Shown in pieces: positions 44,459-54,500 of a stretch of DNA of 64,000 nucleotides. The first letter of the stretch is position 1, and each line of letters starts with the position of its first letter. The translations under genes were made by a program, and so were the position numbers. The stretch lies in assembly GCF_040760005.1 (NCBI RefSeq), contig NZ_CP099760.1, positions 1,111,501 through 1,175,500 of the forward strand, written 5' to 3'. The stretch comes from Pseudomonas sp. stari2. Lineage in GTDB: Bacteria; Pseudomonadota; Gammaproteobacteria; Pseudomonadales; Pseudomonadaceae. The notes under the pieces were generated by a model. The model did no database searches, had not been told where the DNA came from, and saw only the letters and a list, made by a program, of their open reading frames with translations.

Positions 44459-45426
44459 TACGCCACCTCCTGGTTCAACGGATAGAAGCAGCGGGCGAGG
44501 CTGTTGCTTTTCGGGTCAAGGGTCGGACGCTGCGCGCGGCAGCTGTCCTGCACGTACGGGCAGCGCGGCGACAGCAGGCAACCTTGCGGGCGGTCGTAGC
44601 GGCCGGGAACGATGCCCGGCAGGGTCGCCAGACGTTCGGCACCCTGGCTGTGTTCCGGAATCGCTTTGAGCAGCGCTTCGCTGTACGGGTGGGCCGGGAT
44701 GTCGAACAGCTGCGGCACCTGACCGACTTCTACGGCTTGACCGGCGTACATCACGCACACGCGCTGGGCGGTTTCGGCCACCACGGCGAGGTCGTGGGTG
44801 ATCAGCACCAGGCCCATGTTCTGCTCTTTCTGCAACGCCAGCAGCAGATCCATGATCTGCGCCTGAATCGTCACGTCGAGTGCGGTGGTCGGTTCGTCGG
44901 CGATCAGCAGTTTCGGCTCGCCGGCAATCGCCATTGCGATTGCCACACGCTGGCTCATACCGCCGGACAGTTGGTGCGGGTAGGCGTCCATACGGCTGGC
45001 GGCGCCCGGGATTTCGACTTTTTCCAGCAGTTCGATCGCACGTTTACGCGCTTGCTTGCCGGACATTTTCAGGTGCAGGCGCAGCACTTCTTCGATCTGG
45101 AAACCGACGGTGTAGCTTGGGTTCAGGGCGGTCATCGGATCCTGGAACACCATGGACAGGTCTTTACCGACGATCTGCCGACGCTGGCGATTGCTCAGTT
45201 TGAGCATGTCTTTACCGTCGAAGCTCAGGGAATCGGCAGTGACGATCCCCGGGTGTTCGATCAGGCCCATCAGCGCCATCATGGTCACGGACTTGCCGGA
45301 ACCCGACTCGCCCACGATCGCCAGGACTTCGCCCTTGTCGACTTTCAGGTCGAGGCCGTCGACCACGGGTGTGGCGTTCTTGTCGCCGAAGCGAACGTTG
45401 AGATTCTTGATTTCTAGCAGTGACAT
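44458..45426 (-). CDS. dppD: Dipeptide ABC transporter ATPase DppD
   Basis: 322 residues from MSLLEIKNL with GGAG upstream; the longer frame lies in the dppC end. Walker [11 protein letters not shown], signature [14 protein letters not shown], Walker [14 protein letters not shown]-terminal [14 protein letters not shown] cysteine motif. Partner of DppF. Confidence 0.96.
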   Translation of the reverse strand: MSLLEIKNLNVRFGDKNATPVVDGLDLKVDKGEVLAIVGESGSGKSVTMMALMGLIEHPGIVTADSLSFDGKDMLKLSNRQRRQIVGKDLSMVFQDPMTALNPSYTVGFQIEEVLRLHLKMSGKQARKRAIELLEKVEIPGAASRMDAYPHQLSGGMSQRVAIAMAIAGEPKLLIADEPTTALDVTIQAQIMDLLLALQKEQNMGLVLITHDLAVVAETAQRVCVMYAGQAVEVGQVPQLFDIPAHPYSEALLKAIPEHSQGAERLATLPGIVPGRYDRPQGCLLSPRCPYVQDSCRAQRPTLDPKSNSLARCFYPLNQEVA

Positions 45427-45436
45427 GGGAATCTCC

Positions 45437-46363
45437 TCAGGCGGCGTTCTTGAGTTTCGGGTCCAGCGCATCGCGCAGGCCGTCGCCCATCAAGTTGATT
45501 GCCAGCACGCTGAGCAAAATGGTCAAACCAGGCAGACTCACGACCCACCAGGCGCGTTCGATGTAGTCGCGGGCCGAGGCCAGCATGGTGCCCCACTCAG
45601 GGGTTGGCGGCTGGACGCCGAGGCCGAGGAAGCCCAGGGCGGCGGCATCGAGGATCGCCGAAGAGAAGCTCAGGGTCGCCTGGACGATCAGCGGTGCCAT
45701 GCAGTTGGGCAGCACGGTGATGAACATCAGGCGTGGCAGACCGGCACCGGCCAGGCGCGCGGCGGTCACATAGTCGCGGTTCAGTTCGCCCATCACCGCG
45801 GCACGGGTCAGACGCACGTAGGACGGCAAGGACACCACGGCAATCGCGATCACGGTGTTGATCAGGCCTGGGCCGAGGATGGCGACGATCGCCACGGCCA
45901 GCAGCAGCGACGGTAGGGCCAGCATGATGTCCATCAGACGCATGATGGTCGGGCCAATCATTTTCGGGAAAAAGCCGGCGAACAGGCCCAGCAGAATCCC
46001 CGGGATCAGCGACATCACCACCGACGACAGACCGATCAGCAGCGAAAGACGCGAACCCTGGATCAGACGCGACAGCAGGTCGCGACCCAGTTCATCGGTG
46101 CCGAGCAGGAACTGCATCTGCCCGCCTTCGAGCCACGCCGGTGGCGTCAGCAGGAAGTCACGGTATTGCTCGCTCGGGTTATGCGGGGCGACCCACGGCG
46201 CGAAGATCGCGCAGAAAATCACCAGCAGCATGAACAGCATGCCGGCGACGGCGCCCTTGTTCTTGGCGAAGGCCTGCCAGAACTCTTTGTACGGTGACGG
46301 ATACAGCAGACTTTGATCCACGGCGGTGGCGGCGGTGACTACTGAGGATGTTGGAGTGCTCAT
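45437..46363 (-). CDS. dppC: Dipeptide ABC transporter permease DppC
   Basis: 308 residues from MSTPTSSVV; the in-frame extension upstream is in the end of dppB and lacks a ribosome site. Six helices, with the N-terminal OppC signature ([41 protein letters not shown]) and the coupling loop [21 protein letters not shown]. Forms the channel with DppB. Confidence 0.95.
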   Translation of the reverse strand: MSTPTSSVVTAATAVDQSLLYPSPYKEFWQAFAKNKGAVAGMLFMLLVIFCAIFAPWVAPHNPSEQYRDFLLTPPAWLEGGQMQFLLGTDELGRDLLSRLIQGSRLSLLIGLSSVVMSLIPGILLGLFAGFFPKMIGPTIMRLMDIMLALPSLLLAVAIVAILGPGLINTVIAIAVVSLPSYVRLTRAAVMGELNRDYVTAARLAGAGLPRLMFITVLPNCMAPLIVQATLSFSSAILDAAALGFLGLGVQPPTPEWGTMLASARDYIERAWWVVSLPGLTILLSVLAINLMGDGLRDALDPKLKNAA

Positions 46364-46374
46364 GGGTATTGACC

Positions 46375-47385
46375 TCAGCGCTGATGACGGATGCGTGGGT
46401 TGGCAAAGCCGTAGAGGATGTCCACCACGAAGTTGACCAGGATCACCAGGCAGGCGATCAACAGAATGCCGTTCTGCACAACCGGGTAGTCCCGGGCGCC
46501 GATGGCTTCGATCAGCCACTTGCCGATGCCGGGCCAGGAGAAGATGGTTTCGGTCAGGACCGCACCGGCCAACAGGGTGCCGACTTGCAGGCCGACCACG
46601 GTCAGCACCGGGATCAGGGCGTTGCGCAGACCGTGAACGAACACCACGCGCGATGGCGACAGGCCTTTGGCCTTGGCGGTGCGGATGTAGTCTTCACGCA
46701 GTACTTCGAGCATCGACGAGCGGGTCATCCGCGCGATCACCGCCAGCGGAATGGTGCCGAGCACGATGGCCGGCAGGATCAGGTGATGCAGCGCATCCAG
46801 GAAAGCGCCGGTGTCATTGGCCAGCAGGGTGTCGATCAGCATGAAACCGGTGCGTGGCTCGATGTCATAGAGCAGGTCGATCCGCCCGGAAACCGGGGTC
46901 CAGCCCAGGCTCACCGAGAAGAACATGATGAGGATCAGGCCCCACCAGAAGATCGGCATCGAATACCCCGCCAGGGAGATGCCCATCACCCCGTGGTCGA
47001 ACAGGGATCCTCGCTTGAGGGCCGCAATCACCCCGGCCAACAGGCCCAGGATACCGGCGAACAGCAGGGCGGCCATGGACAGTTCCAGGGTCGCCGGGAA
47101 GAGGGAGGTGAACTCGGTCCATACGCTCTCACGGGTGCGCAGGGATTCGCCGAGGTCGCCGTGAGCCAACTTGCCGATGTAGTCCAGGTACTGGGCGTAC
47201 AACGGTTTGTTAAGACCGAGGCGTTCCATTGCCTGAGCGTGCATTTCGGGGTCGACCCGACGTTCGCCCATCATCACTTCCACGGGGTCGCCGGGAATCA
47301 TGCGAATCAACGCGAAAGTCAGCAAGGTGATGCCGAAAAACGTGGGGATCAACAACCCCAGTCGGCGGGCAATAAAACTAAACAT
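46375..47385 (-). CDS. dppB: Dipeptide ABC transporter permease DppB
   Basis: 336 residues with six membrane helices; starts FSFIARRLGLLIPTFFGITLLTFALIRMIPGDP, typical of DppB/OppB, and has the coupling loop RTAKAKGLSPSRVVFVHGLRNALIPV. 73 bases downstream of dppA. Confidence 0.96.
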   Translation of the reverse strand: MFSFIARRLGLLIPTFFGITLLTFALIRMIPGDPVEVMMGERRVDPEMHAQAMERLGLNKPLYAQYLDYIGKLAHGDLGESLRTRESVWTEFTSLFPATLELSMAALLFAGILGLLAGVIAALKRGSLFDHGVMGISLAGYSMPIFWWGLILIMFFSVSLGWTPVSGRIDLLYDIEPRTGFMLIDTLLANDTGAFLDALHHLILPAIVLGTIPLAVIARMTRSSMLEVLREDYIRTAKAKGLSPSRVVFVHGLRNALIPVLTVVGLQVGTLLAGAVLTETIFSWPGIGKWLIEAIGARDYPVVQNGILLIACLVILVNFVVDILYGFANPRIRHQR

Positions 47386-47458
47386 CTTGTGTGGTACCTC
47401 ATCAGCCGGTTAGGCGTGCCCGGCGACCCTGGGGTCAGGGAGGCCGGGAGTTTCTTAT

Positions 47459-49054
47459 CTACTTCACCTGGGTGGTGGCGAAGTTATTGGTTGTCAGAGG
47501 GCTGATGTGATAACCCTCTACGTTGTTGCGCATTGCGGTAAACATCCGGGTGTGGGCCATGCTGATCCACGGTTGGTCCTGATTGAAAATCGTCTGGGCT
47601 TCTTCATACAGTTTGGCGCGTTCGGCCGGATCTACTTTAGCCCGTGCTTCGTCGAGCAGTGTCTGGAACTTCTCGTTGCACCAGCGAGCGTAGTTTTCGC
47701 CGTTCTTGGCGGCTTCGCAACTGAGCATAGGCGTCAGGAAGTTATCCGGGTCGCCGTTGTCGCCCGCCCATCCGGCCGAAACCATGTCGTGCTCGCCTGC
47801 CTTGGCGCGTTTGAGCATTTCGCCCCATTCCATCACGCGGATGTCGATCTTGATCCCGACTTTCGCCAGGTCAGCCTGCATCATTTGCGCGCCGAGCATC
47901 GGGTTCGGGTTGGTCGGGCCGCCGCCGTTGCGGGTAAACAGGGTAAACACGGTACCTTCCGGCACGCCGGCTTCCTTGAGCAGGGCGCGGGCCTTGTCGA
48001 GGTCGCGTGGCGGGTTCTTCAGGTCGTGGTTGTAACCCAGCAGGGTCGGTGGGTACGGGTTGACCGCGACCGAGGCGTTGCCTTTGCCGAACAGGGCGTT
48101 GACATAGGCTTCCTTGTCGAAGGCGATGTCGATCGCTTTACGCACCCGCACGTCGCTGATGTATTTGTGCTGGGTGTTCATGGCGATGTAGGAGACGGTC
48201 ATCGCGTCCATTTCATCGACTTTCAGCTTGTCGTCTTTCTTGATGCTCGGGATGTCATCCGGTTTCGGATACAGCGCGATCTGGCACTCGTTGGCCTTGA
48301 GTTTCTGCAAGCGCACGTTGTTGTCGGTGGCGATCGCCAGGATCAGCGCATCCGCCGGTGCCTTGCCACGGAAGTAGTCCGGGTTGGCCTTGAAGCGAAC
48401 CTGGGCGTCCTTGTTGTAGCGCTGGAAGACGAACGGCCCGGTGCCGACCGGTTTGTTGTTCAGATCACCGGTCTTGTTGGCCTTGAGCAACTGGTCGGCG
48501 TATTCGGCCGGGTAGATCGAGGAGAACGCCATGGCGATGTCGGCCAGGAACGGCGCTTCGCGGCGGGTCAGCGTGAACTTGACCGTGTTGTCGTCGACTT
48601 TCTCGACGCTCTTAAGCAGTTCCTTGAAGCCCATGCTTTCAAAGTACGGGAAGCCCACGCTCGACAGTTTGTGCCACGGGTGATTCGGGTCCAGCTGACG
48701 CTGGAAGCTCCAGACCACGTCGTCGGCGTTCATGTCGCGAGTCGGCTTGAAGTATTCGGTGGTGTGGAACTTGACGCCTTTGCGCAGGTGGAACGTGTAG
48801 GTCAGGCCATCGTCACTGATGTCCCAGGACTCGGCGAGCGCCGGGATCACTTCAGTGGTGCCGGGCTTGAAGTCAGCCAGGCGGTTGAAGATGGTTTCGG
48901 CCACCGCGTCGGCAGTGACTGCAGTCGTGTACTGGACCATATCGAAGCCTTCCGGACTGGCTTCGGTGCAGACCACCAAGGGTTTGGCCGAGACGCCGAT
49001 GGTGGCGCTCAACAGGGCGGCAGCGACGGCCGCACGTAGGGGAAGCATTTTCAT
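47459..49054 (-). CDS. dppA: Dipeptide-binding protein DppA (operon copy)
   Basis: 531 residues from MKMLPLRAAV; signal peptide MKMLPLRAAVAAALLSATIGVSA. Type II SBP family 5: LVVCTEASPEGFDMVQYTT, the W-containing LTYTFHLRKGVKFH, and AGWAGDNGDPDNFLTPMLSC. Delivers di- and tripeptides to DppBC. Position matches PAO1 dppA4 (PA4502) directly ahead of dppB. One of four paralogues in this window; the other three are closer to one another in start (LVFCSEGSPAGFD or LVYCSEASPAGFD). Confidence 0.94.
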   Translation of the reverse strand: MKMLPLRAAVAAALLSATIGVSAKPLVVCTEASPEGFDMVQYTTAVTADAVAETIFNRLADFKPGTTEVIPALAESWDISDDGLTYTFHLRKGVKFHTTEYFKPTRDMNADDVVWSFQRQLDPNHPWHKLSSVGFPYFESMGFKELLKSVEKVDDNTVKFTLTRREAPFLADIAMAFSSIYPAEYADQLLKANKTGDLNNKPVGTGPFVFQRYNKDAQVRFKANPDYFRGKAPADALILAIATDNNVRLQKLKANECQIALYPKPDDIPSIKKDDKLKVDEMDAMTVSYIAMNTQHKYISDVRVRKAIDIAFDKEAYVNALFGKGNASVAVNPYPPTLLGYNHDLKNPPRDLDKARALLKEAGVPEGTVFTLFTRNGGGPTNPNPMLGAQMMQADLAKVGIKIDIRVMEWGEMLKRAKAGEHDMVSAGWAGDNGDPDNFLTPMLSCEAAKNGENYARWCNEKFQTLLDEARAKVDPAERAKLYEEAQTIFNQDQPWISMAHTRMFTAMRNNVEGYHISPLTTNNFATTQVK

Positions 49055-49132
49055 CGATAACCCTCTGCAATCGGTTGAAGAAAAAAAGCCGAACGGCCGA
49101 CTCGTCACTGAGTCAGCCGTCGGCACGCGTTT

Positions 49133-50545
49133 TTACAGAATGTTGAACGGTACGGTGGTCACGAGACGGAACTCGTTGATGCTGCCGTCAGCCTGGTTTT
49201 CGCTGGCGCGGTGAGCAGTGTAGGTGGCACGCACGGTGGTCGCCTTGAGCGGGCCGCTCTGTACCGCGTAAGTGGCACCGATGCCGTATTCGTAGTGGTG
49301 CTCGCCGTCCATGTTTTTCACGTCATACGCAGTGCCGGTGTAGTGAGTACCGTCGATGCCCCAGCCGCGAGCCTGGTAGATGTTGAACTTCAGGCCTGGC
49401 ACGCCGTATTCGGCCATGTTCAGACCGTAGGCGACCTGGAAGGATTTCTCGTTCGGGCCGTTGAAGTCGGACAGCAGGGAGTTGGCCAGGTAGATGCCGT
49501 TGGTTTCGTGCAGGTAGTCGAAGTACTCGTCACCGTTAATTTCCTGGTACGAGAAGGTCAGGCTGTGGGCCTGGTGGGTCAGACCGAACGACAGGGAGTA
49601 GGTGTCGTTGTCGATGTTGCCCATCTCTTTCTTGCCGGTATCGACGGTCTTGTAGTAGTTCAGACCGGTGGTCAGGCTCACGATGTTGCTGTCACCCAGT
49701 TCGTGGGTGGCGCCGAAGTAGTACTGGTTCCAGAAGTCTTCAACCTTGGAGGCGTACAGGCTGGTCTTCAGGCTTTTCAGCGGCTGGTAGTTCAGGCCGA
49801 CGATGCTCACGCGATCGGTCTCGGCTTTGTTGTTGGTGTACTCGGAGCGGAATTTCGACAAGCTTTCTTCGGTACGCGGCGATACGCGGTCGAAGCTGCC
49901 GGCGTCGAACGACAGGTTGTTCAGCTCTTCGCTGTGCAGGCTGACACCTTCAAAGCTCGAAGGCAGCGCACGGTTGCCGATGGTGTCGACGATTGGCGTG
50001 CTGAAGTTCTGGCGACCGGCGGTCAGGGTGGTGTTGGAAACGCGGAACTTGACGTTGGCCAGGCCCAGTTTGCTCCACTGACCTTCAGCGTCGCCGCCTT
50101 CTTTGGTCAGCGTACGGTTGTTGCCTGCGCCTGGACGCGAACCCGGTGCACCACCGTTGTTGGAGGCCAGATCCTTGCGATTGCGCTCCAGTGCAACGGC
50201 GTTGTACGCGGCCACTTCAGTGCTGACACCGACGGTGCCCTGAGTGAAGCCGGAGGTGTAGTTGACGATGGTGCCCTGCACCCAGTTGATACGACGATCG
50301 GTCGGGGTCGCGACACCGTCTTTGCGGTAGGTGAACTTGCCGCCACGTTTCAGTTGCTCGTTGGCGTACCAGTTACGGGTCGTGCCGCTGATTTTGGAGC
50401 CTTCGAGGAAGCCGGTGGCTTCAGCCTGGGCGCTCTGCTCGTTGACGGTAACCGGGGTGAACGCCTGGCTCTGTTCCTCGGCATAAGCCGTGGCGGTGAT
50501 GCTGCTGATGGCCAGGGCCAGTATCGCGGTGCTGCTCAGTTTCAT
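49133..50545 (-). CDS. opdP: OprD-family porin, OpdP-like dipeptide channel
   Basis: 470 residues. Signal peptide MKLSSTAILALAISSITATAYA, then an 18-strand barrel of the OprD family (GFLEGSKISGTTRNWYANE, RTWVQG-like DRRINWVQGTIVNYTSGFTQGTVGVSTEV, ending LVTTVPFNIL). In PAO1 the gene at this place (PA4501, opdP) imports glycine-glutamate and other short peptides; substrate here is inferred from linkage to dpp. Confidence 0.9.
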   Translation of the reverse strand: MKLSSTAILALAISSITATAYAEEQSQAFTPVTVNEQSAQAEATGFLEGSKISGTTRNWYANEQLKRGGKFTYRKDGVATPTDRRINWVQGTIVNYTSGFTQGTVGVSTEVAAYNAVALERNRKDLASNNGGAPGSRPGAGNNRTLTKEGGDAEGQWSKLGLANVKFRVSNTTLTAGRQNFSTPIVDTIGNRALPSSFEGVSLHSEELNNLSFDAGSFDRVSPRTEESLSKFRSEYTNNKAETDRVSIVGLNYQPLKSLKTSLYASKVEDFWNQYYFGATHELGDSNIVSLTTGLNYYKTVDTGKKEMGNIDNDTYSLSFGLTHQAHSLTFSYQEINGDEYFDYLHETNGIYLANSLLSDFNGPNEKSFQVAYGLNMAEYGVPGLKFNIYQARGWGIDGTHYTGTAYDVKNMDGEHHYEYGIGATYAVQSGPLKATTVRATYTAHRASENQADGSINEFRLVTTVPFNIL

Positions 50546-50625
50546 GGGTGAAGCTCCTTTACTTTCTTTTTATGCCGGCTTTTTTTGTAGGGCCGGTTTT
50601 TGGTTTTAGAACTCATTCACACATC

Positions 50626-50637
50626 GCAAACGTTTGC
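50626..50637. promoter_or_regulatory. Perfect palindrome upstream of the porin gene, candidate operator
   Basis: GCAAACGTTTGC, a perfect 12-base palindrome 81 bases before the opdP start. Its centre AAACGTTT equals the centre of the FruR site, and the shape is typical of LacI-family operators. No regulator is encoded beside it. Confidence 0.5.
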
Positions 50638-50723
50638 AAAAGGCCTGATTGGCGATTTTCGGCAAAGCGCTTGCGTGAGGAGGTAGACGGCCTCCTCAGC
50701 GTTGCGGCTAGTCGGTTATTTGT

Positions 50724-52322
50724 TTAGTCGATGCTCACACCCGAAAACACGTTGCGACCGAAGGGGCTGACCTTGAATCCTTCGATCCTGGCGCTTAACG
50801 GCTGGTTGACCGTCGAGTGAGCCACAGGCGTGATTGGCACTTGCTGTTTGAGCAACTGCTGGGCCTGTTTGTAGAGCACGGTGCGCTGGTCGCGGTCGGT
50901 GACGACCTTGGCCTCTTTGATCAGCTTGTCGTAAGCCGGGTCGCACCACATGGAGTAGTTGTTGCCGCCAATGGCGTCGCAGCTGTACAGCGTGCCGAGC
51001 CAGTTGTCCGGATCCCCGTTGTCACCGGTCCAGCCGATCAGGCTGACGTCGTGTTCGCCATTCTTGGTGCGCTTGATGTACTCGCCCCATTCGTAGCTGA
51101 CGATCTTCACTTTCAGACCGATCTTGGCCCAGTCAGCCTGGAGCATTTCGGCCATCAGTTTGGCGTTCGGGTTGTACGGACGCTGCACCGGCATGGCCCA
51201 CAGGGTGATCTCGGTGCCTTCCTTGACGCCGGCAGCCTTGAGCAGTGCCTTGGCTTTTTCCGGGTTGTAGGCGGCGTCCTTGATCGTGGTGTCGTAGGAC
51301 CATTGAGTTGGCGGCATGGCGTTGACCGCCAGTTGACCGGCACCCTGGTAAACAGCGTTGAGAATTCCCTGTTTATTCACCGCCATGTCCAGCGCCTGAC
51401 GCACTTCGAGCTGGTCGAACGGTTTGTGGCGCACGTTGTAGGCGATGTAACCGAGGTTGAAGCCCGGCTTTTCGATCAGTTGCAGTTTCGGGTCGTTCTT
51501 CAGTGCCGGCACATCGGCCGGGCGCGGGTGCAGAGTGACTTGGCACTCGCCGGCCTTGAGCTTCTGCACGCGAACCGAGGCGTCGGTATTGATCGCGAAA
51601 ATCAGGTTCTTCAGCTTCACCCGGCTCTGATCCCAGTAATGCGGGTTGCCGGTATAGCGGATGTTCGAGTCTTTCTGATAGCTCTTGAACACGAACGGGC
51701 CAGTGCCGATCGGCTTCTGATTGATGTCGCTCGGCTTGCCTTCGGCCAGTAGCTTGTCAGCGTATTCAGCAGACAGAATGGCGGCGAAGCTCATGGCGAT
51801 GTTCTGGATGAATGCGGCGTCGACGCTGTTGAGCGTGAACTCCACGGTCAGCGGCCCGGTCTTTTCGACCTTGGCGATGTTCTTGTTCAGGCTCATCCCG
51901 TTGAAATACGGGAACTCGGTCGGATAAGCCTTACGGAATGGCTGTTGCGGATCGAGCATGCGGTTAAACGTGAACAGCACGTCGTCGGCGTTGAAATCGC
52001 GGGTGGGTTTGAAGTAAGCCGTTGTATGAAATTTCACCCCTTCACGCAGGTGAAAGGTGTACTTGAGGCCATCCTCGGAAATATCCCAGCTCGTTGCCAG
52101 GCCCGGTACGACATTGGTCGCGCCTTTTTCGAATTCGGCCAGGCGGTTGTACAGCGGTTCGGCGGCGTCGTTATCCGTGGCCGTCGTGTACTGCGCGGTG
52201 TCGAAACCGGCCGGGCTGCCTTCGGAGCAGAACACCAGACTGTCGCTGGCGGCAAAACTCGCGGACGTGGCGGCCAACAGGCCGGCGCCCAGCAATGCGG
52301 AAAAAACCAAGGTGTGGCGCAT
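50724..52322 (-). CDS. Dipeptide-binding protein, DppA paralogue 2
   Basis: 532 residues from MRHTLVFSALLGAGLLAATSASFAA (signal peptide); an upstream extension of ten codons has the weaker start. SBP family 5 features: LVFCSEGSPAGFDTAQY, YTFHLREGVKFHTTAYFKPTRDFNADDVLF, GWTGDNGDPDNW. Stands where PAO1 has dppA3 (PA4500). Together with its neighbours it should broaden the peptides offered to the single DppBCDF channel. Confidence 0.93.
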   Translation of the reverse strand: MRHTLVFSALLGAGLLAATSASFAASDSLVFCSEGSPAGFDTAQYTTATDNDAAEPLYNRLAEFEKGATNVVPGLATSWDISEDGLKYTFHLREGVKFHTTAYFKPTRDFNADDVLFTFNRMLDPQQPFRKAYPTEFPYFNGMSLNKNIAKVEKTGPLTVEFTLNSVDAAFIQNIAMSFAAILSAEYADKLLAEGKPSDINQKPIGTGPFVFKSYQKDSNIRYTGNPHYWDQSRVKLKNLIFAINTDASVRVQKLKAGECQVTLHPRPADVPALKNDPKLQLIEKPGFNLGYIAYNVRHKPFDQLEVRQALDMAVNKQGILNAVYQGAGQLAVNAMPPTQWSYDTTIKDAAYNPEKAKALLKAAGVKEGTEITLWAMPVQRPYNPNAKLMAEMLQADWAKIGLKVKIVSYEWGEYIKRTKNGEHDVSLIGWTGDNGDPDNWLGTLYSCDAIGGNNYSMWCDPAYDKLIKEAKVVTDRDQRTVLYKQAQQLLKQQVPITPVAHSTVNQPLSARIEGFKVSPFGRNVFSGVSID

Positions 52323-52583
52323 GACGCTCCCTCTTGTCTCAGTGTTTTTCAATGCGCCGCGATCCCTTCCAGGGAAGTTGTGGCTGCATTGAGCTCAATC
52401 CAACAGCAAACCGATAGCCCACGCAGTCACTGGTCAGAACCTGACGGTAGGGGCCGTAGGTCTGGCAGTAAATGCGCTGAGTCCTAAAGACTCGTAGGAA
52501 AAGGCGACACGTCCTAAACCAATCTGGTAAGACCAGGTGGAAATGGATGTAGGCAGATTCCTGACTATTCGGCAGAAAAAAAC

Positions 52584-52610
52584 AGCGGCGACGCTGAAAA
52601 CGTCGCCGCT
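52584..52610 (-). terminator. Terminator downstream of DppA paralogue 3
   Basis: Perfect 10-bp stem AGCGGCGACG/CGTCGCCGCT with a 7-base loop, followed on the minus strand by T-rich sequence (GTTTTTTTC). It lies just past the stop at 52618 and makes the two paralogues separate units. Confidence 0.88.
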
Positions 52611-52617
52611 GGCTTTT

Positions 52618-54240
52618 TTACTTGATGCTGACGCCGTAGAAGGAGTTCAAGCCGAATGGGCTGATCTTGAAGTCCTGCACGTTGGCGCGCATGGGTTGAT
52701 ACACCGTCGAGTGAGCGATAGGTGTCATAGGGACTGCATCTTTGAGGACGTGTTGCGCCTCTTTGTAGAGTTCGGTGCGCTTGGCCTGGTCAGTGGTGCG
52801 CTTGGCTTCTTTCACGAGGCCGTCGAATTTCTTGTCGCACCATTTGGAGAAGTTGTTGCCGCTCAGCGAGTCGCAACCAAACAACACGTTGAGCCAGTTG
52901 TCCGGATCACCATTGTCACCGCTCCAGCCAATGATCATGGCCTGGTTCTCGCCACCTTTGGAGCGCTTGATGTACTCGCCCCACTCGTAGCTGGTGATCT
53001 TCACGTTCAGACCGATCTTCTTCCAGTCGGACTGGAGCATTTCGGCCATCAGTTTGGCGTTCGGGTTGTACGGACGCTGAACCGGCATCGCCCACAGGAC
53101 GATCTCGGTGCCTTCCTTGACGCCGGCTTCCTTGAGCAGCTGCTTGGCTTTCTCAGGATCGTACTTGGCGTCCTTGATGGTGGTGTCGTAGGACCACTGG
53201 GTCGGCGGCATGGCGTTGACGGCCAGCTGGCCTGCGCCCTGGTAAACCGAGTCTATGATCTGTGGCTTGTTCACAGCCATGTCCAGCGCCTGGCGAACAC
53301 GCAGGTCGGCCAGCGGGTTGGCTTCGTTGCTGCCCTTGACCTTGTCCATCACGTTGTAGGCGATGTAGCCCAGGTTGAAGCCGGCCTGGTCAGGCATCTT
53401 CAGCGCGGGGTCGGCTTTCAGTGCGGCGAGGTCGGCCGGACGCGGGAACAGAGTGACCTGGCACTCGTTCTTTTTCAGCTTCTGGATACGTACCGACGGG
53501 TCGGTGGTGATGGCGAAGATCAGGTTGTCGATCTTCACGTCTTCAGGCTTCCAGTAATCCTTGTTGCCGGTGTAACGGATGTTGGAGTCTTTCTGGTAGC
53601 TCTTGAACACGAACGGACCAGTGCCGATCGGCTTCTGGTTGATGTCGGCAGCCTTGCCTTCCTTCAGCAGCTGCGCTGCGTACTCGGCGGACTGAATCGA
53701 AGCGAAGCTCATGGCCATGTTCTGGATGAACGCGGCGTCGACTTCTTTCAGAGTGAACTTGACGGTGTGGTCGTCGACTTTATCGATCTTGGTGATGTTG
53801 GTATCCATCCCCATGTCGGTGAAGTATGGGAATTCGGTCGGGTACGCCTTACGGAACGGGTCATCCTTGTTAATCATGCGATTGAAGGTGAACAGCACGT
53901 CGTCGGCGTTGAACTCACGAGTCGGCTTGAAATACGGGGTGGTGTGGAACTTCACGCCTTCACGCAGGTGGAAGGTGTAGGTCAGGCCGTCCGGGGAAAT
54001 GTCCCAGCTGGTCGCCAGCCCAGGAACAACGGCGGTGCCGCCACGCTCGAACTGGGTCAGACGGTTGAACATGGTTTCGGCTGAGGCGTCGAAGTCGGTT
54101 CCGGTGGTGTATTGGCCTGGGTCGAAACCGGCCGGGCTGCCTTCGGAGCAGAACACCAGGTTAGTCGCAGCGGAAGCGAAAGGTGCGGAGGCTAACAAGC
54201 CTGCGCCGACTAAAAACGGAATGACCGCGTGTTTAAGCAT
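52618..54240 (-). CDS. Dipeptide-binding protein, DppA paralogue 3
   Basis: 540 residues from MLKHAVIPFLVGAGLLASAPFASA (signal peptide), with GAGG upstream. Family 5 SBP: LVFCSEGSPAGFDPGQYTTGTDFDAS, SWDISPDGLTYTFHLREGVKFHTTPY, GWSGDNGDPDNWLNVLFGC. Slightly longer than the others owing to an insertion (VKGSNEANPLADL). In PAO1 a repressor (psdR) and a peptidase (mdpA) lie among these genes; neither is present here. Confidence 0.93.
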   Translation of the reverse strand: MLKHAVIPFLVGAGLLASAPFASAATNLVFCSEGSPAGFDPGQYTTGTDFDASAETMFNRLTQFERGGTAVVPGLATSWDISPDGLTYTFHLREGVKFHTTPYFKPTREFNADDVLFTFNRMINKDDPFRKAYPTEFPYFTDMGMDTNITKIDKVDDHTVKFTLKEVDAAFIQNMAMSFASIQSAEYAAQLLKEGKAADINQKPIGTGPFVFKSYQKDSNIRYTGNKDYWKPEDVKIDNLIFAITTDPSVRIQKLKKNECQVTLFPRPADLAALKADPALKMPDQAGFNLGYIAYNVMDKVKGSNEANPLADLRVRQALDMAVNKPQIIDSVYQGAGQLAVNAMPPTQWSYDTTIKDAKYDPEKAKQLLKEAGVKEGTEIVLWAMPVQRPYNPNAKLMAEMLQSDWKKIGLNVKITSYEWGEYIKRSKGGENQAMIIGWSGDNGDPDNWLNVLFGCDSLSGNNFSKWCDKKFDGLVKEAKRTTDQAKRTELYKEAQHVLKDAVPMTPIAHSTVYQPMRANVQDFKISPFGLNSFYGVSIK

Positions 54241-54500
54241 GTTGGCCTCATGATTTGTTGTCATTTTTTAATATTGAGGTACGACCTCGTGAGTCGTGCC
54301 TGCGGATACTTATGCAGGGCCCATACCCAATGCAAGATCCAGAGCGCCCGGCGGCATCAAACGGTGGCACGAACGTACCTTAATGTCGCATCCGTATAAC
54401 TTCTGACGCATTTGACCGTTTGCGGTCGTTTTTTACGGTGCAAATGAAGCCCCAAAACGGTGCATTGGTCATGATTTGCGCGCCGCCTTGGGGCCGGGTG

